From the NCBI GenBank assembly GCA_902791885.1, contig CADAXO010000012.1:1-19531 (forward strand): DNA of 19,531 bases, in the 5' to 3' direction. The notes beneath the pieces are model-generated. The model had not been told where the DNA came from. It saw nothing but the letters and a program-made list of their open reading frames with translations, and made no database searches. The DNA comes from Oscillospiraceae bacterium. GTDB lineage: Bacteria; Bacillota_A; Clostridia; Saccharofermentanales; Saccharofermentanaceae. The position numbers were made by a program, and so were the translations under genes. Shown piece by piece: positions 6,387-13,788 of this stretch. Every line of letters begins with the position of its first letter. Positions within the stretch are counted from its first letter, which is position 1.

Positions 6387-7763
6387 ATGTTTGAGATAAG
6401 ACCTTTTGATCCATCGATAGACTGCAGTACTCTTGAACCCGGCGAAATGATATGGCACCGGGCACATGAGGAAGGCGGTACGAGATATCATGTGGATACG
6501 GACGATGCATTCGATATCGTCTATGTAGACAATGATTCTTACGAACCCGCGGAACTTTACCCGTCATACGTGAAGCCTCCGTATATGGCTTCATATAACA
6601 CCTACGATGAGTACGACAGAAGAAGTCTTTACCTTGATCTGTTTCTTGGGTTCAGCGACATTTGGTTCGAGTCAGTTAACGAATACACTGTGGCTCTCGC
6701 GAAAGTCTGCCTGACGTTTACAAAGCTCGAAGTCTATTTCAAGGACAAAAGAGCGAAGCTTTTTATCGAAGGAAATCCCAGACTTCATGTTGTGGATTCT
6801 TTCCCTGAAGAAGCCGGAACGCCTGCACATATGGCGGTTACCGATAAGTTCGATATGGGACTTAGAAGCGGGTTCTGTTCATTAAGTCCGACCAATGCGT
6901 TTCATAATGTTTTCTTCCTTCAGTGGCTTTTGGACGGAATAGATCTTGATCAGTTCAGATTTGCAACCATGCATTTTGACGACCACGGCGGCCTTGGTTC
7001 CAATCTTGCCAACTTCAGAAAATACGAGAAGATCTTCGGGAGGTTCGGCATTAAGTTCATCCTTAACGAAGACCGGTTCGGCAAGTATCCGATTACCATG
7101 CTTCGTAAATATTTCTCCTTCGATTTCTCGTCGGAAGAAGCTGTGCCGGAGAACACTTTGGTTATTCCGAATCAGTTTATCTTCACAAGGACAAAGCCCG
7201 GCTTAACAACGAAAGTAACGCTGGACACTTCTATCCTTGCGCCTGAATTTAAGAAGAACATCGACTTCTACTACGATTCGTTATTCGGCGGCAGGAAGAT
7301 GCTCGGAGTGTTAATAAGGGGAACCGATTATCTGACGGCAGGACTTAAGGGAATAAGAAAGCCCGCGGCGGTCGACGATATGAAGGACATGATATCGCAG
7401 TGGGTCGAAGAATACGGCTATGAGAAGATATTCCTCGCGACTGAAGATATGGAGATCTTAACGAAGATGAGAGATATCTTCGGGGATAAGATCGCTGCTG
7501 TTGCGCAGGAGAGGCTAACGACTGCGGACCTTAAGCCCGGGCAGATCATAAGCGAGCTTGAGAAAGAACTTTATGAGGGCAAAGAATACTTCGACCGCAT
7601 GGAGGATACGACTGCGAACTATTTCTACGCGCTTTATATACTCTCCAGATGCGACGGTTTCATTTGCTCGGGTCAGTGCAACGGATACGATATAGTAACG
7701 GGCCTTAACGAAGGGCGTTTCACAAGAACTTACGTCTTCGAGGTCGGAAGGCAGGCGAAGTAA
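6387..7763 (+). CDS. Fucosyltransferase/NodZ-like glycosyltransferase family protein
   Basis: A 458-aa soluble protein, second gene of the STAS-kinase operon (14-nt gap, GATGAGG ribosome site 6 nt before ATG). The C-terminal half has the layout of the GT23/O-fucosyltransferase superfamily: a basic substrate-binding motif LGVLIRGTDYL (residues 306-316, comparable to the HxRRTD motif), a central strand IFLATEDME (348-356) and a C-terminal SRCDGFICSGQCNG (420-433) at the usual nucleotide-sugar motif position. The N-terminal 240 residues are Tyr/Asp-rich and unassigned. No signal peptide is seen, so action would be on a cytoplasmic acceptor such as a polysaccharide repeat unit. The first Arg pair of the canonical motif is reduced to a single Arg (IRGTD), so sugar specificity is uncertain. 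The assignment rests on motifs only. Confidence 0.65.
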   Translation: MFEIRPFDPSIDCSTLEPGEMIWHRAHEEGGTRYHVDTDDAFDIVYVDNDSYEPAELYPSYVKPPYMASYNTYDEYDRRSLYLDLFLGFSDIWFESVNEYTVALAKVCLTFTKLEVYFKDKRAKLFIEGNPRLHVVDSFPEEAGTPAHMAVTDKFDMGLRSGFCSLSPTNAFHNVFFLQWLLDGIDLDQFRFATMHFDDHGGLGSNLANFRKYEKIFGRFGIKFILNEDRFGKYPITMLRKYFSFDFSSEEAVPENTLVIPNQFIFTRTKPGLTTKVTLDTSILAPEFKKNIDFYYDSLFGGRKMLGVLIRGTDYLTAGLKGIRKPAAVDDMKDMISQWVEEYGYEKIFLATEDMEILTKMRDIFGDKIAAVAQERLTTADLKPGQIISELEKELYEGKEYFDRMEDTTANYFYALYILSRCDGFICSGQCNGYDIVTGLNEGRFTRTYVFEVGRQAK

Positions 7764-7780
7764 GGGGACAGATGCTCCCT

Positions 7781-8233
7781 TTATTTATGTGCGGGGATCT
7801 TAAGTATCAGCTTCTCCGTAAGCGGGTGGATACACTTTACAAAAAGCACGCTCATGGCTCCGAAGATCAGGCTTGAGAACAAAGAGATTCGTCCGTCAAA
7901 GTAATTGAACTTCCATGCGGCATAAGACCACAGCCTCTCATGCAGCAGGGCCTCTGTAAGGTAAGCTCCTATAAGCTCGAAAATGGTAGCGCCTGCCGTG
8001 CTTATGATGAATATGAGAAAGATATTGTGTTCCTTCTTAAAGAAGAACGGGAGTATTACCGCGAAGAATCCGTAGATCGGAAGGATGGGGATAGGGAGGA
8101 CGCCGCGTTCGGCATACTGTCCCCAGACTATCGATGTGAGAACTGTCTCATAGATCCAGCCGATGAACCCGCCGATTATAAAATCCGCGGCCATTACGGG
8201 CAGCTTGCGGGTAATGAATTCCTTGGGGGTCAT
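7781..8233 (-). CDS. CmpB-like putative ABC transporter permease (DUF1113-type membrane protein)
   Basis: A 150-aa protein with four to five membrane helices and hallmark blocks of the 'putative ABC-transporter type IV' CmpB family: GWIYETV (residues 25-31), RGVLPIPILPIYGF (43-56) and FNYFDGRISLFSSLIFGA near the C-terminus. These proteins are common in Clostridia as single genes without an ATPase, so transport activity is unproven. The ATG has a GGAGA ribosome site (minus strand). It is divergent from the TetR gene, with 45 bp before the TetR -35, and convergent with the glycosyltransferase gene. The 17-nt gap there holds only a weak imperfect hairpin (AAGGGGA/TCCCTT) that may slow transcription. 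Confidence 0.8.
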   Translation of the reverse strand: MTPKEFITRKLPVMAADFIIGGFIGWIYETVLTSIVWGQYAERGVLPIPILPIYGFFAVILPFFFKKEHNIFLIFIISTAGATIFELIGAYLTEALLHERLWSYAAWKFNYFDGRISLFSSLIFGAMSVLFVKCIHPLTEKLILKIPAHK

Positions 8234-8278
8234 GAGCGGTCTCCTTCATTAAAGATTCACAAATACTGTACCACATAA

Positions 8279-8307
8279 TTGACAAACGGCATCGCGGCTG
8301 ATAAATT
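8279..8307 (+). promoter_or_regulatory. Promoter of the TetR/SDR/condensation operon
   Basis: A perfect -35 TTGACA (8279-8284), 17 bp, and -10 TAAATT (8302-8307). The predicted transcription start (about 8314) falls inside the operator palindrome. Confidence 0.8.
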
Positions 8308-8312
8308 GCTTA

Positions 8313-8330
8313 TGAATGAATATTCATTCA
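8313..8330. promoter_or_regulatory. TetR-family operator
   Basis: TGAATGAATATTCATTCA is a perfect 18-bp palindrome of the form common among TetR-family operators. It starts 6 bp after the -10 box and covers the expected transcription start, so repressor binding would block initiation. It lies 18 bp before the regulator's own ATG, implying autorepression. Confidence 0.85.
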
Positions 8331-8348
8331 GTCATAAAGGAGGCCGTT

Positions 8349-8927
8349 ATGCCCAAGACAGAAGAACAGTGCAGACAGATAAGGGAAGACATGAGAAGCA
8401 AGATCTTGAAAGAGTCTTCGCTTTATTTCGCAAGGAACGGATTTGCAGATACGAAGATCGGCGACCTCGCGAAGCATATCGGCATAGGCCAGGGAACGAT
8501 CTATCTTTACTTTAAATCCAAAGAAGAGCTTTTCGATGAGATAAGAAAGAACGCGAATAACGAGGCCGAGATCAAGAAGCTTAATCTGCTCGCGAAGCTG
8601 CCCATCCCCGCGAAGAACAAGATAGAGAAGATCTCCGAAGAGATAGTAAGAAGCCTTACGGCGGGAGAGGAGTATGCGGTCAAGATAACGCTTTACACGC
8701 AGCTTCTTCTTGAGAGCGGAGAAGGCGCATATTCAAGCGAACTTTATAAGATCCTCGCGAAGATCATAAGGCAGGGCCAGAAGGAAGGCAGCATCGTCAA
8801 AGAAGACCCGCTCTACCTTGCGGATCTTTATTGGGGTGTGGTCTACCTGTGGGCTTTGAAGAGTCTTTTTATCAAGGACCCCAAGGCCTTAAAGGCGGAG
8901 ACACTGAACCGTCTTCTGGAGGTGTGA
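8349..8927 (+). CDS. TetR/AcrR-family transcriptional regulator
   Basis: A 192-aa regulator. The N-terminal helix-turn-helix is clear: ILKESSLYFARNGFADTKI, then GDLAKHIGIGQGTIYLYFKSKEELF, including the invariant GTIYLYF recognition helix. The C-terminal ligand-binding half is helical. The start is ATG 8349, with AGGAGG (8339-8344) 4-5 nt upstream; the ATG at 8316 lies inside the operator palindrome and cannot be the real start. It is the first gene of a three-gene operon with an SDR oxidoreductase (one base between the stop and the next ATG) and a condensation-domain protein. It probably represses the operon and responds to a substrate or product of it. The ligand is unknown. Confidence 0.94.
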   Translation: MPKTEEQCRQIREDMRSKILKESSLYFARNGFADTKIGDLAKHIGIGQGTIYLYFKSKEELFDEIRKNANNEAEIKKLNLLAKLPIPAKNKIEKISEEIVRSLTAGEEYAVKITLYTQLLLESGEGAYSSELYKILAKIIRQGQKEGSIVKEDPLYLADLYWGVVYLWALKSLFIKDPKALKAETLNRLLEV

Positions 8928-8928
8928 G

Positions 8929-9687
8929 ATGAGAAAGGTAGCGATAATAACCGGAGCCACCGGCGGAATCGGAAGAACCTTCACGGACAGGATTAATTCT
9001 TACGATGAGATTGACGAGATCTGGGCTGTCGGAAGAAACGCTGACAAACTCGAACTTCTAAGACAAAAATACATCAAAGTAGTGCCCGTGCAGGCGGATC
9101 TTTCAGAAGGCGGAGCCGATATCTTAAGAGCAAAAATCGAAGCGGAGCAGCCTGACATAAGGATGCTGATCAACAATGCAGGGCTTGCACATATGGGCCT
9201 TTATAGAGATATGGATCCGGCGTTTGTTGAGAAGATGTGTAACGTAAACTGCACTGCAACGGCGGTATTAACTTCAGTCTGTATTCCTCATATGAAGAAG
9301 GGCGCGAGGATATTAAACGTATCGTCAGCATCGTCGTTCCAACCTAACCCGTATCTTTGCCTTTACTCCTCAAGCAAGGTGTTCGTCAAATACTACTCGA
9401 GGGCATTAAACCTCGAGCTTAAGGGTGACGGGATCAGCGTCACTGCGGTGTGCCCGGGATGGGTCGACACCGGGATGCTCCCGCAGGAGAGGGGCGGGAA
9501 GAAGATCCGCTACTCGGGAATGATAAGTGCGGACAAGGTAGTGGATACGGCCCTTAAAGACAGTCTGAAAGGAAAGGATATGTCGGTGCCCGGATTCTTT
9601 GCCAAGTACTTCAGACTCTATTCGAAGTACACACCTACGGCGCTAGTGATGAGACAGTGGGCAGCGGCAACGAGGAAGTATATATGA
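8929..9687 (+). CDS. SDR-family NAD(P)-dependent oxidoreductase
   Basis: A 252-aa classical short-chain dehydrogenase/reductase. Cofactor motif TGATGGIG (residues 8-15), structural NNAG (82-85), catalytic Asn106, Ser in VSSASS (131-136), and YSSSK (Tyr146, Lys150) give a complete active site; PGWVDT (176-181) follows as expected. The C-terminal 40 residues are basic and aromatic (FFAKYFRLYSKYTPTALVM), a pattern that in related SDRs can contact membranes or lipid substrates. The ribosome site GGAGGTG overlaps the end of the TetR gene. The ATGA overlap with the next gene suggests tight co-translation with the condensation-domain enzyme. The substrate is unknown; acyl-chain, ketone or steroid-like compounds are all compatible. 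Confidence 0.93.
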   Translation: MRKVAIITGATGGIGRTFTDRINSYDEIDEIWAVGRNADKLELLRQKYIKVVPVQADLSEGGADILRAKIEAEQPDIRMLINNAGLAHMGLYRDMDPAFVEKMCNVNCTATAVLTSVCIPHMKKGARILNVSSASSFQPNPYLCLYSSSKVFVKYYSRALNLELKGDGISVTAVCPGWVDTGMLPQERGGKKIRYSGMISADKVVDTALKDSLKGKDMSVPGFFAKYFRLYSKYTPTALVMRQWAAATRKYI

Positions 9688-10868
9688 AGCATCAGGTGGT
9701 ATTCGAGAGGCAGGAGCTTTTCGATGTGAACATGATCATAGCCATGACGTTTGATGTTAAGGGGGAAGTGTCTTCCGGTGCTTTACAGGAGGCTTTTGCA
9801 GAAGCGGTAAAGTGCAATGAGATCCTTAACACGAAGGTCGTGATCGAGCCTGACGGAAGTGCGTTTTACGTAAGTTCGGATGAACCGGAGTCGCGCCTTA
9901 TCATCACCGAAGAAGATCTTGATGAAGTCAGGATGCGCGAGGAGAGGATCCGTTTCAGGATCGAAGAGGGCGAGTATATAAGGGCTTTCGTTAACCTTGA
10001 AGAAGGGGGGATGAAGCTTCTTTTGCTTATGCACCACATGGGAGGCGACGGTAAATCACTGCTGTATTTTGCTGAGGATCTCTTAAGAAGTCTGGGAGGA
10101 GAGACGCTTCAGTTCAAGGAGATCAGGACAGCGGAACCTAAGGGTAAGCTCGATCCTATAAGCCGCGCGATAATCAGAAGTTATAACCGGAAGTGGAACG
10201 GGCATGTGTTCACGTTTGCAGACATGGATGAGGCTTACCGCGCGTACTGGAAGGACAGGAAGACTACGGTCGAAGTCGAGGTGCTTGAGGAAGAGGAGAC
10301 GGCAAAGATCCGTGAGGAGTGCCGCAAGGCGGGTGCGAAGTTCACGGCTTATCTCATCGCCCGCCTCATCAAGGATACTAAGGGAAAGCAGGACGTGGGG
10401 CTTGCTGCCGACTACCGTCATGACGGCAACAGGTCGATGGGAAATCAGGCCTCGGGCACCTCGGTCGTATATCAATACGACACATCGAAAAGCATATACA
10501 TGAACGCAGCTGCTATCCAAAAGAAGCTCGAAAAGAAACTCAAGTCTGAAGATTCCATGTCGTACATACTGAACTTTATGGGAACGCTGAAGCCTACACT
10601 TGTTGATGCGGTTAATCTTGAACATGCTGGAGCTTACAGCGACAAGACTTCCGCGGGCCTTGCGAAGCTTCTGGGCTTTACCGGAAAGACCAAAGACTTA
10701 AGTATCACGAATCTTACCGTGGCGGATATACCGGTTGTTTACGGATCATTTAAACTCGAGCGGATCGAGTTCACGGGACCGGTAGTTTCATACGGAAAGA
10801 ATGTGGTCGGCGTGATCACATGTAACGGCAAAACCGTTATCACGAGACATAGAAGAACAGACTGCTGA
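9684..10868 (+). CDS. Stand-alone condensation-domain / acyltransferase-like protein
   Basis: A 394-aa protein of the chloramphenicol-acetyltransferase/condensation-domain fold. The active-site signature HHxxxDG is intact as HHMGGDG (His117, His118, Asp122, Gly123), preceded by a hydrophobic strand and followed by a helix as in the family. The second His is the usual catalytic base. A later DLSITNLTVAD block fits the C-terminal subdomain. No adenylation or carrier domain is attached, so it would act as a free acyltransferase or amide/ester-forming enzyme, comparable to PapA-type or alcohol O-acetyltransferases. Start ATG 9684 (GAGGAA upstream) overlaps the SDR stop in ATGA; the in-frame GTG at 9657 is unlikely. 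It belongs to the TetR-regulated operon. Acyl donor and acceptor are unknown. Confidence 0.8.
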   Translation: MKHQVVFERQELFDVNMIIAMTFDVKGEVSSGALQEAFAEAVKCNEILNTKVVIEPDGSAFYVSSDEPESRLIITEEDLDEVRMREERIRFRIEEGEYIRAFVNLEEGGMKLLLLMHHMGGDGKSLLYFAEDLLRSLGGETLQFKEIRTAEPKGKLDPISRAIIRSYNRKWNGHVFTFADMDEAYRAYWKDRKTTVEVEVLEEEETAKIREECRKAGAKFTAYLIARLIKDTKGKQDVGLAADYRHDGNRSMGNQASGTSVVYQYDTSKSIYMNAAAIQKKLEKKLKSEDSMSYILNFMGTLKPTLVDAVNLEHAGAYSDKTSAGLAKLLGFTGKTKDLSITNLTVADIPVVYGSFKLERIEFTGPVVSYGKNVVGVITCNGKTVITRHRRTDC

Positions 10869-10929
10869 AAAATATTAAAAAAATGTGAGAAAAAGGCCGT
10901 TTGCATCTTCCAAATTAGCAAAAATGTTT

Positions 10930-10953
10930 TATAATTGGGGCATGACCCCAATT
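10930..10953 (+). promoter_or_regulatory. -10 box and start-codon-centred palindrome of the RibD-like gene
   Basis: TATAAT (10930-10935) lies six bases before ATG 10942, so the predicted transcription start is at or next to the start codon. The -10 overlaps an 8-bp perfect inverted repeat (AATTGGGG 10933-10940, CCCCAATT 10946-10953) whose 5-nt loop holds the ATG. There is no ribosome site at a usual distance. The -35 is poor. Confidence 0.5.
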
Positions 10954-11628
10954 GACCGACCGATAACAACTCTATATATGCTCATGTCTGTCGATGGGAA
11001 GATAAGTACCGGATCGACGGATAACATGGATGTGGACAAGGACTTCCCTAAGGTTGAGGGAGTCAGTGAAGGTCTGCACCAGTATTATGAGATCGAGCAG
11101 ACGACCGATCTTTGGTCGTTCAATACAGGCCGCGTCCAAAAGAAGATGGGTGTCAACGAGAAGCCGCTTCCCGAGAAGACTCCGGTGTCTTTCGTAGTTC
11201 TTGATAACCGCCACCTTACCGAGTCGGGAGTTCGCTATTTCTGTGCACTTTCGAAGGAGTTCGTTATAGTTACGACGAATCCTGCCCACCCAGCTTATAA
11301 CGTTAAGGAAGATAATCTTCACATCATATTCCAGAAAAAGATATCGCTCTCGGAGGCACTTTCTGTGCTTAAGAAAGACTACGGCTGCGACCGTATTACC
11401 ATACAGTCCGGCGGCACGCTTAATGCCATGTTCTTAAGAGAAAAGCTTTTCGATTATATCGATGTTGTTGTTGCTCCCGTTCTCGTCGGAGGCAGGGAGA
11501 CGTCCACGCTTATTGACGGCGAGTCTTTAAGGAACGAGTGTGAGCTTGATAAGCTCGGCCCCCTTAAGCTCATCGACTGCAATGTTCTTGATGATTCGTA
11601 CTTAAGATTAAGATACGAGGTCCTCTGA
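10942..11628 (+). CDS. RibD C-terminal-domain / dihydrofolate-reductase-family protein
   Basis: A 228-aa stand-alone RibD_C domain, the NAD(P)H-dependent reductase fold of riboflavin synthesis and bacterial DHFR. The N-terminus RPITTLYMLMSVDGKIS matches the family's opening strand and conserved SxDGK; SGGTLNAMFLREKLFDYIDV and VVAPVLVGG match the C-terminal GGxxL and PxxxGG blocks. No deaminase domain and no other riboflavin genes are nearby, so it is probably a general reductase rather than RibD. Start ATG 10942 sits directly before the domain; upstream in-frame GTG 10885 and ATG 10924 also lack ribosome sites. The TATAAT six bases upstream points to a leaderless mRNA. It is separate from the condensation operon by 73 bp. 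Confidence 0.88.
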   Translation: MTPIDRPITTLYMLMSVDGKISTGSTDNMDVDKDFPKVEGVSEGLHQYYEIEQTTDLWSFNTGRVQKKMGVNEKPLPEKTPVSFVVLDNRHLTESGVRYFCALSKEFVIVTTNPAHPAYNVKEDNLHIIFQKKISLSEALSVLKKDYGCDRITIQSGGTLNAMFLREKLFDYIDVVVAPVLVGGRETSTLIDGESLRNECELDKLGPLKLIDCNVLDDSYLRLRYEVL

Positions 11629-11710
11629 CAGTTTAATACCACTCCACGAAGCGTGGGTACAGCTTGGCCTGTGCGTGTGTTAGTCTTGCCTCACAAGGAG
11701 GAAAAACACT

Positions 11711-12310
11711 ATGGATAAGTACATTATGGGAGCCGCGATAAAACGCCTCCGTGAGGAAAAGAACATGACACAGGAGGAGCTCGCCGCGAAGATCTTCGTG
11801 AGCAGTAAAGCAGTAAGTAAGTGGGAGACCGGACAGGGCTTTCCTGACATAAGTCTGATTGAGTCACTTGCAGGAGCACTCAACATTTCCGTTATGGAGC
11901 TTTTGTCGGGGGAGGATATAAGAAACCGCAACCGCTCTTCCAACATGGCGAAAATGAAGCTTTATGTGTGCCCCTTCTGCGGCAATGTTATAAGTGCCTC
12001 GGGCGAAGCTTCAATAAGCTGCTGCGGGATCACACTGCCGCCTTTGGAAGCCGAGCTATCGGATGAGGAACACATGATAAGCCTGCAAAGGATCGACGAC
12101 GAGCTTTTCGTAAGCGTGGAACACCCTATGGAAAAGGATCACTTCATCTCGTTTATTGCAGCTGTGTCGGATCATCGCGTGCAGCTTCTTAAGCTCTATC
12201 CCGAGGGTAACGCAGAAGGAGTATTCAAGATAGACTATATAAAGAAAGTCTTCGCTTACTGCAACAGGCACGGGCTGTACGAGGCTGCGGTTACAGCACA
12301 GTCTTTCTAA
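11711..12310 (+). CDS. XRE helix-turn-helix regulator fused to a desulfoferrodoxin/superoxide-reductase module
   Basis: A 199-aa fusion. Residues 1-66 are an XRE/Cro HTH (IKRLREEKNMTQEELAAKIF, then VSSKAVSKWETGQGFPDISL). Residues 83-190 have a desulforedoxin-like Cys4 site (Cys87, Cys90, Cys104, Cys105) followed by a superoxide-reductase-type module: His121, EHPMEKDHF (His138, His144) and YCNRHGLY (Cys184, His187). These match the His4-Cys ligand set of the SOR iron centre. The protein could therefore be a redox- or superoxide-responsive regulator, or an SOR enzyme tethered to a DNA-binding head. The usual catalytic Glu-Lys of EKHxP is replaced by EEH. AGGAGG lies 8 nt before the ATG. No autoregulatory operator was recognised; a 5-bp hairpin (11644-11656) precedes the ribosome site. 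Confidence 0.9.
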   Translation: MDKYIMGAAIKRLREEKNMTQEELAAKIFVSSKAVSKWETGQGFPDISLIESLAGALNISVMELLSGEDIRNRNRSSNMAKMKLYVCPFCGNVISASGEASISCCGITLPPLEAELSDEEHMISLQRIDDELFVSVEHPMEKDHFISFIAAVSDHRVQLLKLYPEGNAEGVFKIDYIKKVFAYCNRHGLYEAAVTAQSF

Positions 12311-12316
12311 AAGCTG

Positions 12317-12322
12317 TATAAT
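12317..12322 (+). promoter_or_regulatory. -10 box of the PP2C gene, nearly leaderless
   Basis: TATAAT ends nine bases before ATG 12332, so transcription would start about 2-4 nt upstream of the start codon. No ribosome site is present and the -35 region lies in the preceding coding sequence without a good hexamer. Confidence 0.5.
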
Positions 12323-12331
12323 CTACCTGTT

Positions 12332-13765
12332 ATGGATACTGCAGGTTCTGTTGACGTATTAAGGAAAAACGAGATAGATGCCAATAAAGTAATGGTGGTC
12401 ACTTTGATCGCCGTTGCTTTTACCACGATGATCAAATGGTTGCTGACCGACACCTATGCCATCACCAATCTCGACTGGGAAAGAGGTCATTACGTTTACG
12501 GAGCCATTATCCTTGAGATGCTTATCGGCGTTTTTATCGGAGTGCGTGTTAACTACAGACCGAAGTGGCTTAAGTATCTTCTGATGATGATGCTGATCCT
12601 GGCTCTCGCCGTGATCGACACGATGTTTACCTATAACGTTACGATCCTTGCCGTTATCCCACTCGTTTTGTCGAGCAGATATTTCTCATGCAGGTATACA
12701 GTCACGATCTCGATCCTGACCATGATCGTATTCATGATATCGAGTATTCTGGGTGTATACCTCGGCATTACGGATCTTAATGACATAGAGCTTCCGATAG
12801 GCACAGTCATTCAGATGGAAGATACCACATGGCTGTCGGATCTGTTTGAAGAGGGCAAAGTAAGTTTTGACAGGACGCTGGTCCTTGAGAATACCATCCG
12901 CTACACGTTCGTACTCGACTTCCTGCAGCTTTTGATAGTTGCCACGGCTTGTATTGCCATATCTTACCAGGGCCGCAGGATGATCTTCGAGCAGAAGGAT
13001 ATGACCGAGCGTGAGACAAGAGTTAAGGCGGACCTTGAACTTGCCGCCAAGATACAGTCCACTATGCTCCCTGATGAATCTTCCATGCCGGACCGTCCGG
13101 AGTTTGCTTTGGCAGCTTCGATGACTCCGGCAAAAGAAGTCGGAGGCGATTTTTACGACTGCTTCATGATCGATGGTGATCATCTGGGTATGGTTATCGC
13201 GGACGTATCCGGCAAGGGTGTTCCTGCCGCCATGTTCATGATGTCGTCCAAGGCGGTTCTTTCAAGTTTTGTTATGCCGGGCAAGTCGCCTGCGGAGATC
13301 CTGAACAGCGCCAACGATGTGATATTTGCTGGCAACCGTGAGTCTATGTTCGTTACGGTCTGGCTCGGTATTCTCGAGATATCGACGGGTAAACTTACGG
13401 CGGTAAACGCGGGTCACGAGGATCCTGCCATCATGGATCCCGATGGCGGATTCATCCTCTATAAAGATCTTCACGGCGTCGTATTGGGAAGCGTCAAAGG
13501 AGTCGAATACTGGCAGTATGAGCTTGATCTTAAGCCCGGTTCCAAGATCTTCCTTTATACCGACGGAGTGGTTGAGGCTATCAACAGGGAAGAGAAGATG
13601 TACGGAACCGACAGACTCATCGAAGTTCTGAATGAAGATAAGAACTCTTCTCCTTCTGAATTGCTCGGCCGGGTCCGCAGATCTGTTGACTCATTTTGCG
13701 GGGGTGTCGATCAGTTCGACGATCTCACGATGCTTTGTCTGGAGTATAAAGGCTCGGAAGATTGA
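12332..13765 (+). CDS. Membrane-anchored SpoIIE/RsbU-type PP2C serine phosphatase
   Basis: A 477-aa protein. The N-terminal 215 residues hold about six membrane helices (around 18-38, 55-72, 82-100, 103-115, 122-145, 193-212), then a helical linker (LELAAKIQSTMLP, 235-247) typical of RsbU-like phosphatases, and a complete SpoIIE-type PP2C domain. Metal-binding motifs are EVGGDFYD (Asp273), IADVSGKG (Asp291), LYTDGVVEA (Asp411) and QFDDLT (Asp463/464). Such enzymes dephosphorylate STAS-domain anti-anti-sigma proteins in partner-switching. The only STAS protein in the window is the kinase fusion at 5188-6372; no HATPase anti-sigma factor or sigma factor is present. The loop between the fifth and sixth helices (about residues 146-190) could be a small extracellular sensor. 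It starts 21 nt after the XRE-SOR gene, with a TATAAT in the gap. Confidence 0.94.
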   Translation: MDTAGSVDVLRKNEIDANKVMVVTLIAVAFTTMIKWLLTDTYAITNLDWERGHYVYGAIILEMLIGVFIGVRVNYRPKWLKYLLMMMLILALAVIDTMFTYNVTILAVIPLVLSSRYFSCRYTVTISILTMIVFMISSILGVYLGITDLNDIELPIGTVIQMEDTTWLSDLFEEGKVSFDRTLVLENTIRYTFVLDFLQLLIVATACIAISYQGRRMIFEQKDMTERETRVKADLELAAKIQSTMLPDESSMPDRPEFALAASMTPAKEVGGDFYDCFMIDGDHLGMVIADVSGKGVPAAMFMMSSKAVLSSFVMPGKSPAEILNSANDVIFAGNRESMFVTVWLGILEISTGKLTAVNAGHEDPAIMDPDGGFILYKDLHGVVLGSVKGVEYWQYELDLKPGSKIFLYTDGVVEAINREEKMYGTDRLIEVLNEDKNSSPSELLGRVRRSVDSFCGGVDQFDDLTMLCLEYKGSED

Positions 13766-13774
13766 CTTAAGTGA

Positions 13775-13780
13775 TATAAT
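13775..13780 (+). promoter_or_regulatory. -10 box of the PAP2 gene, leaderless
   Basis: A perfect TATAAT with eight bases to GTG 13789, so the predicted start site (about 13787) nearly coincides with the start codon. No ribosome site exists. Confidence 0.5.
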
Positions 13781-13788
13781 CTTCTCTT

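Noticed and set aside
7761..7785. Terminator between the convergent glycosyltransferase and CmpB genes
   Set aside because: The stem is short with a bulge and overlaps both coding ends; too weak to list as a feature.
8316..8348. Upstream ATG for the TetR gene
   Set aside because: It lies inside the operator palindrome, almost on the predicted transcription start, with no ribosome site; ATG 8349 has AGGAGG.
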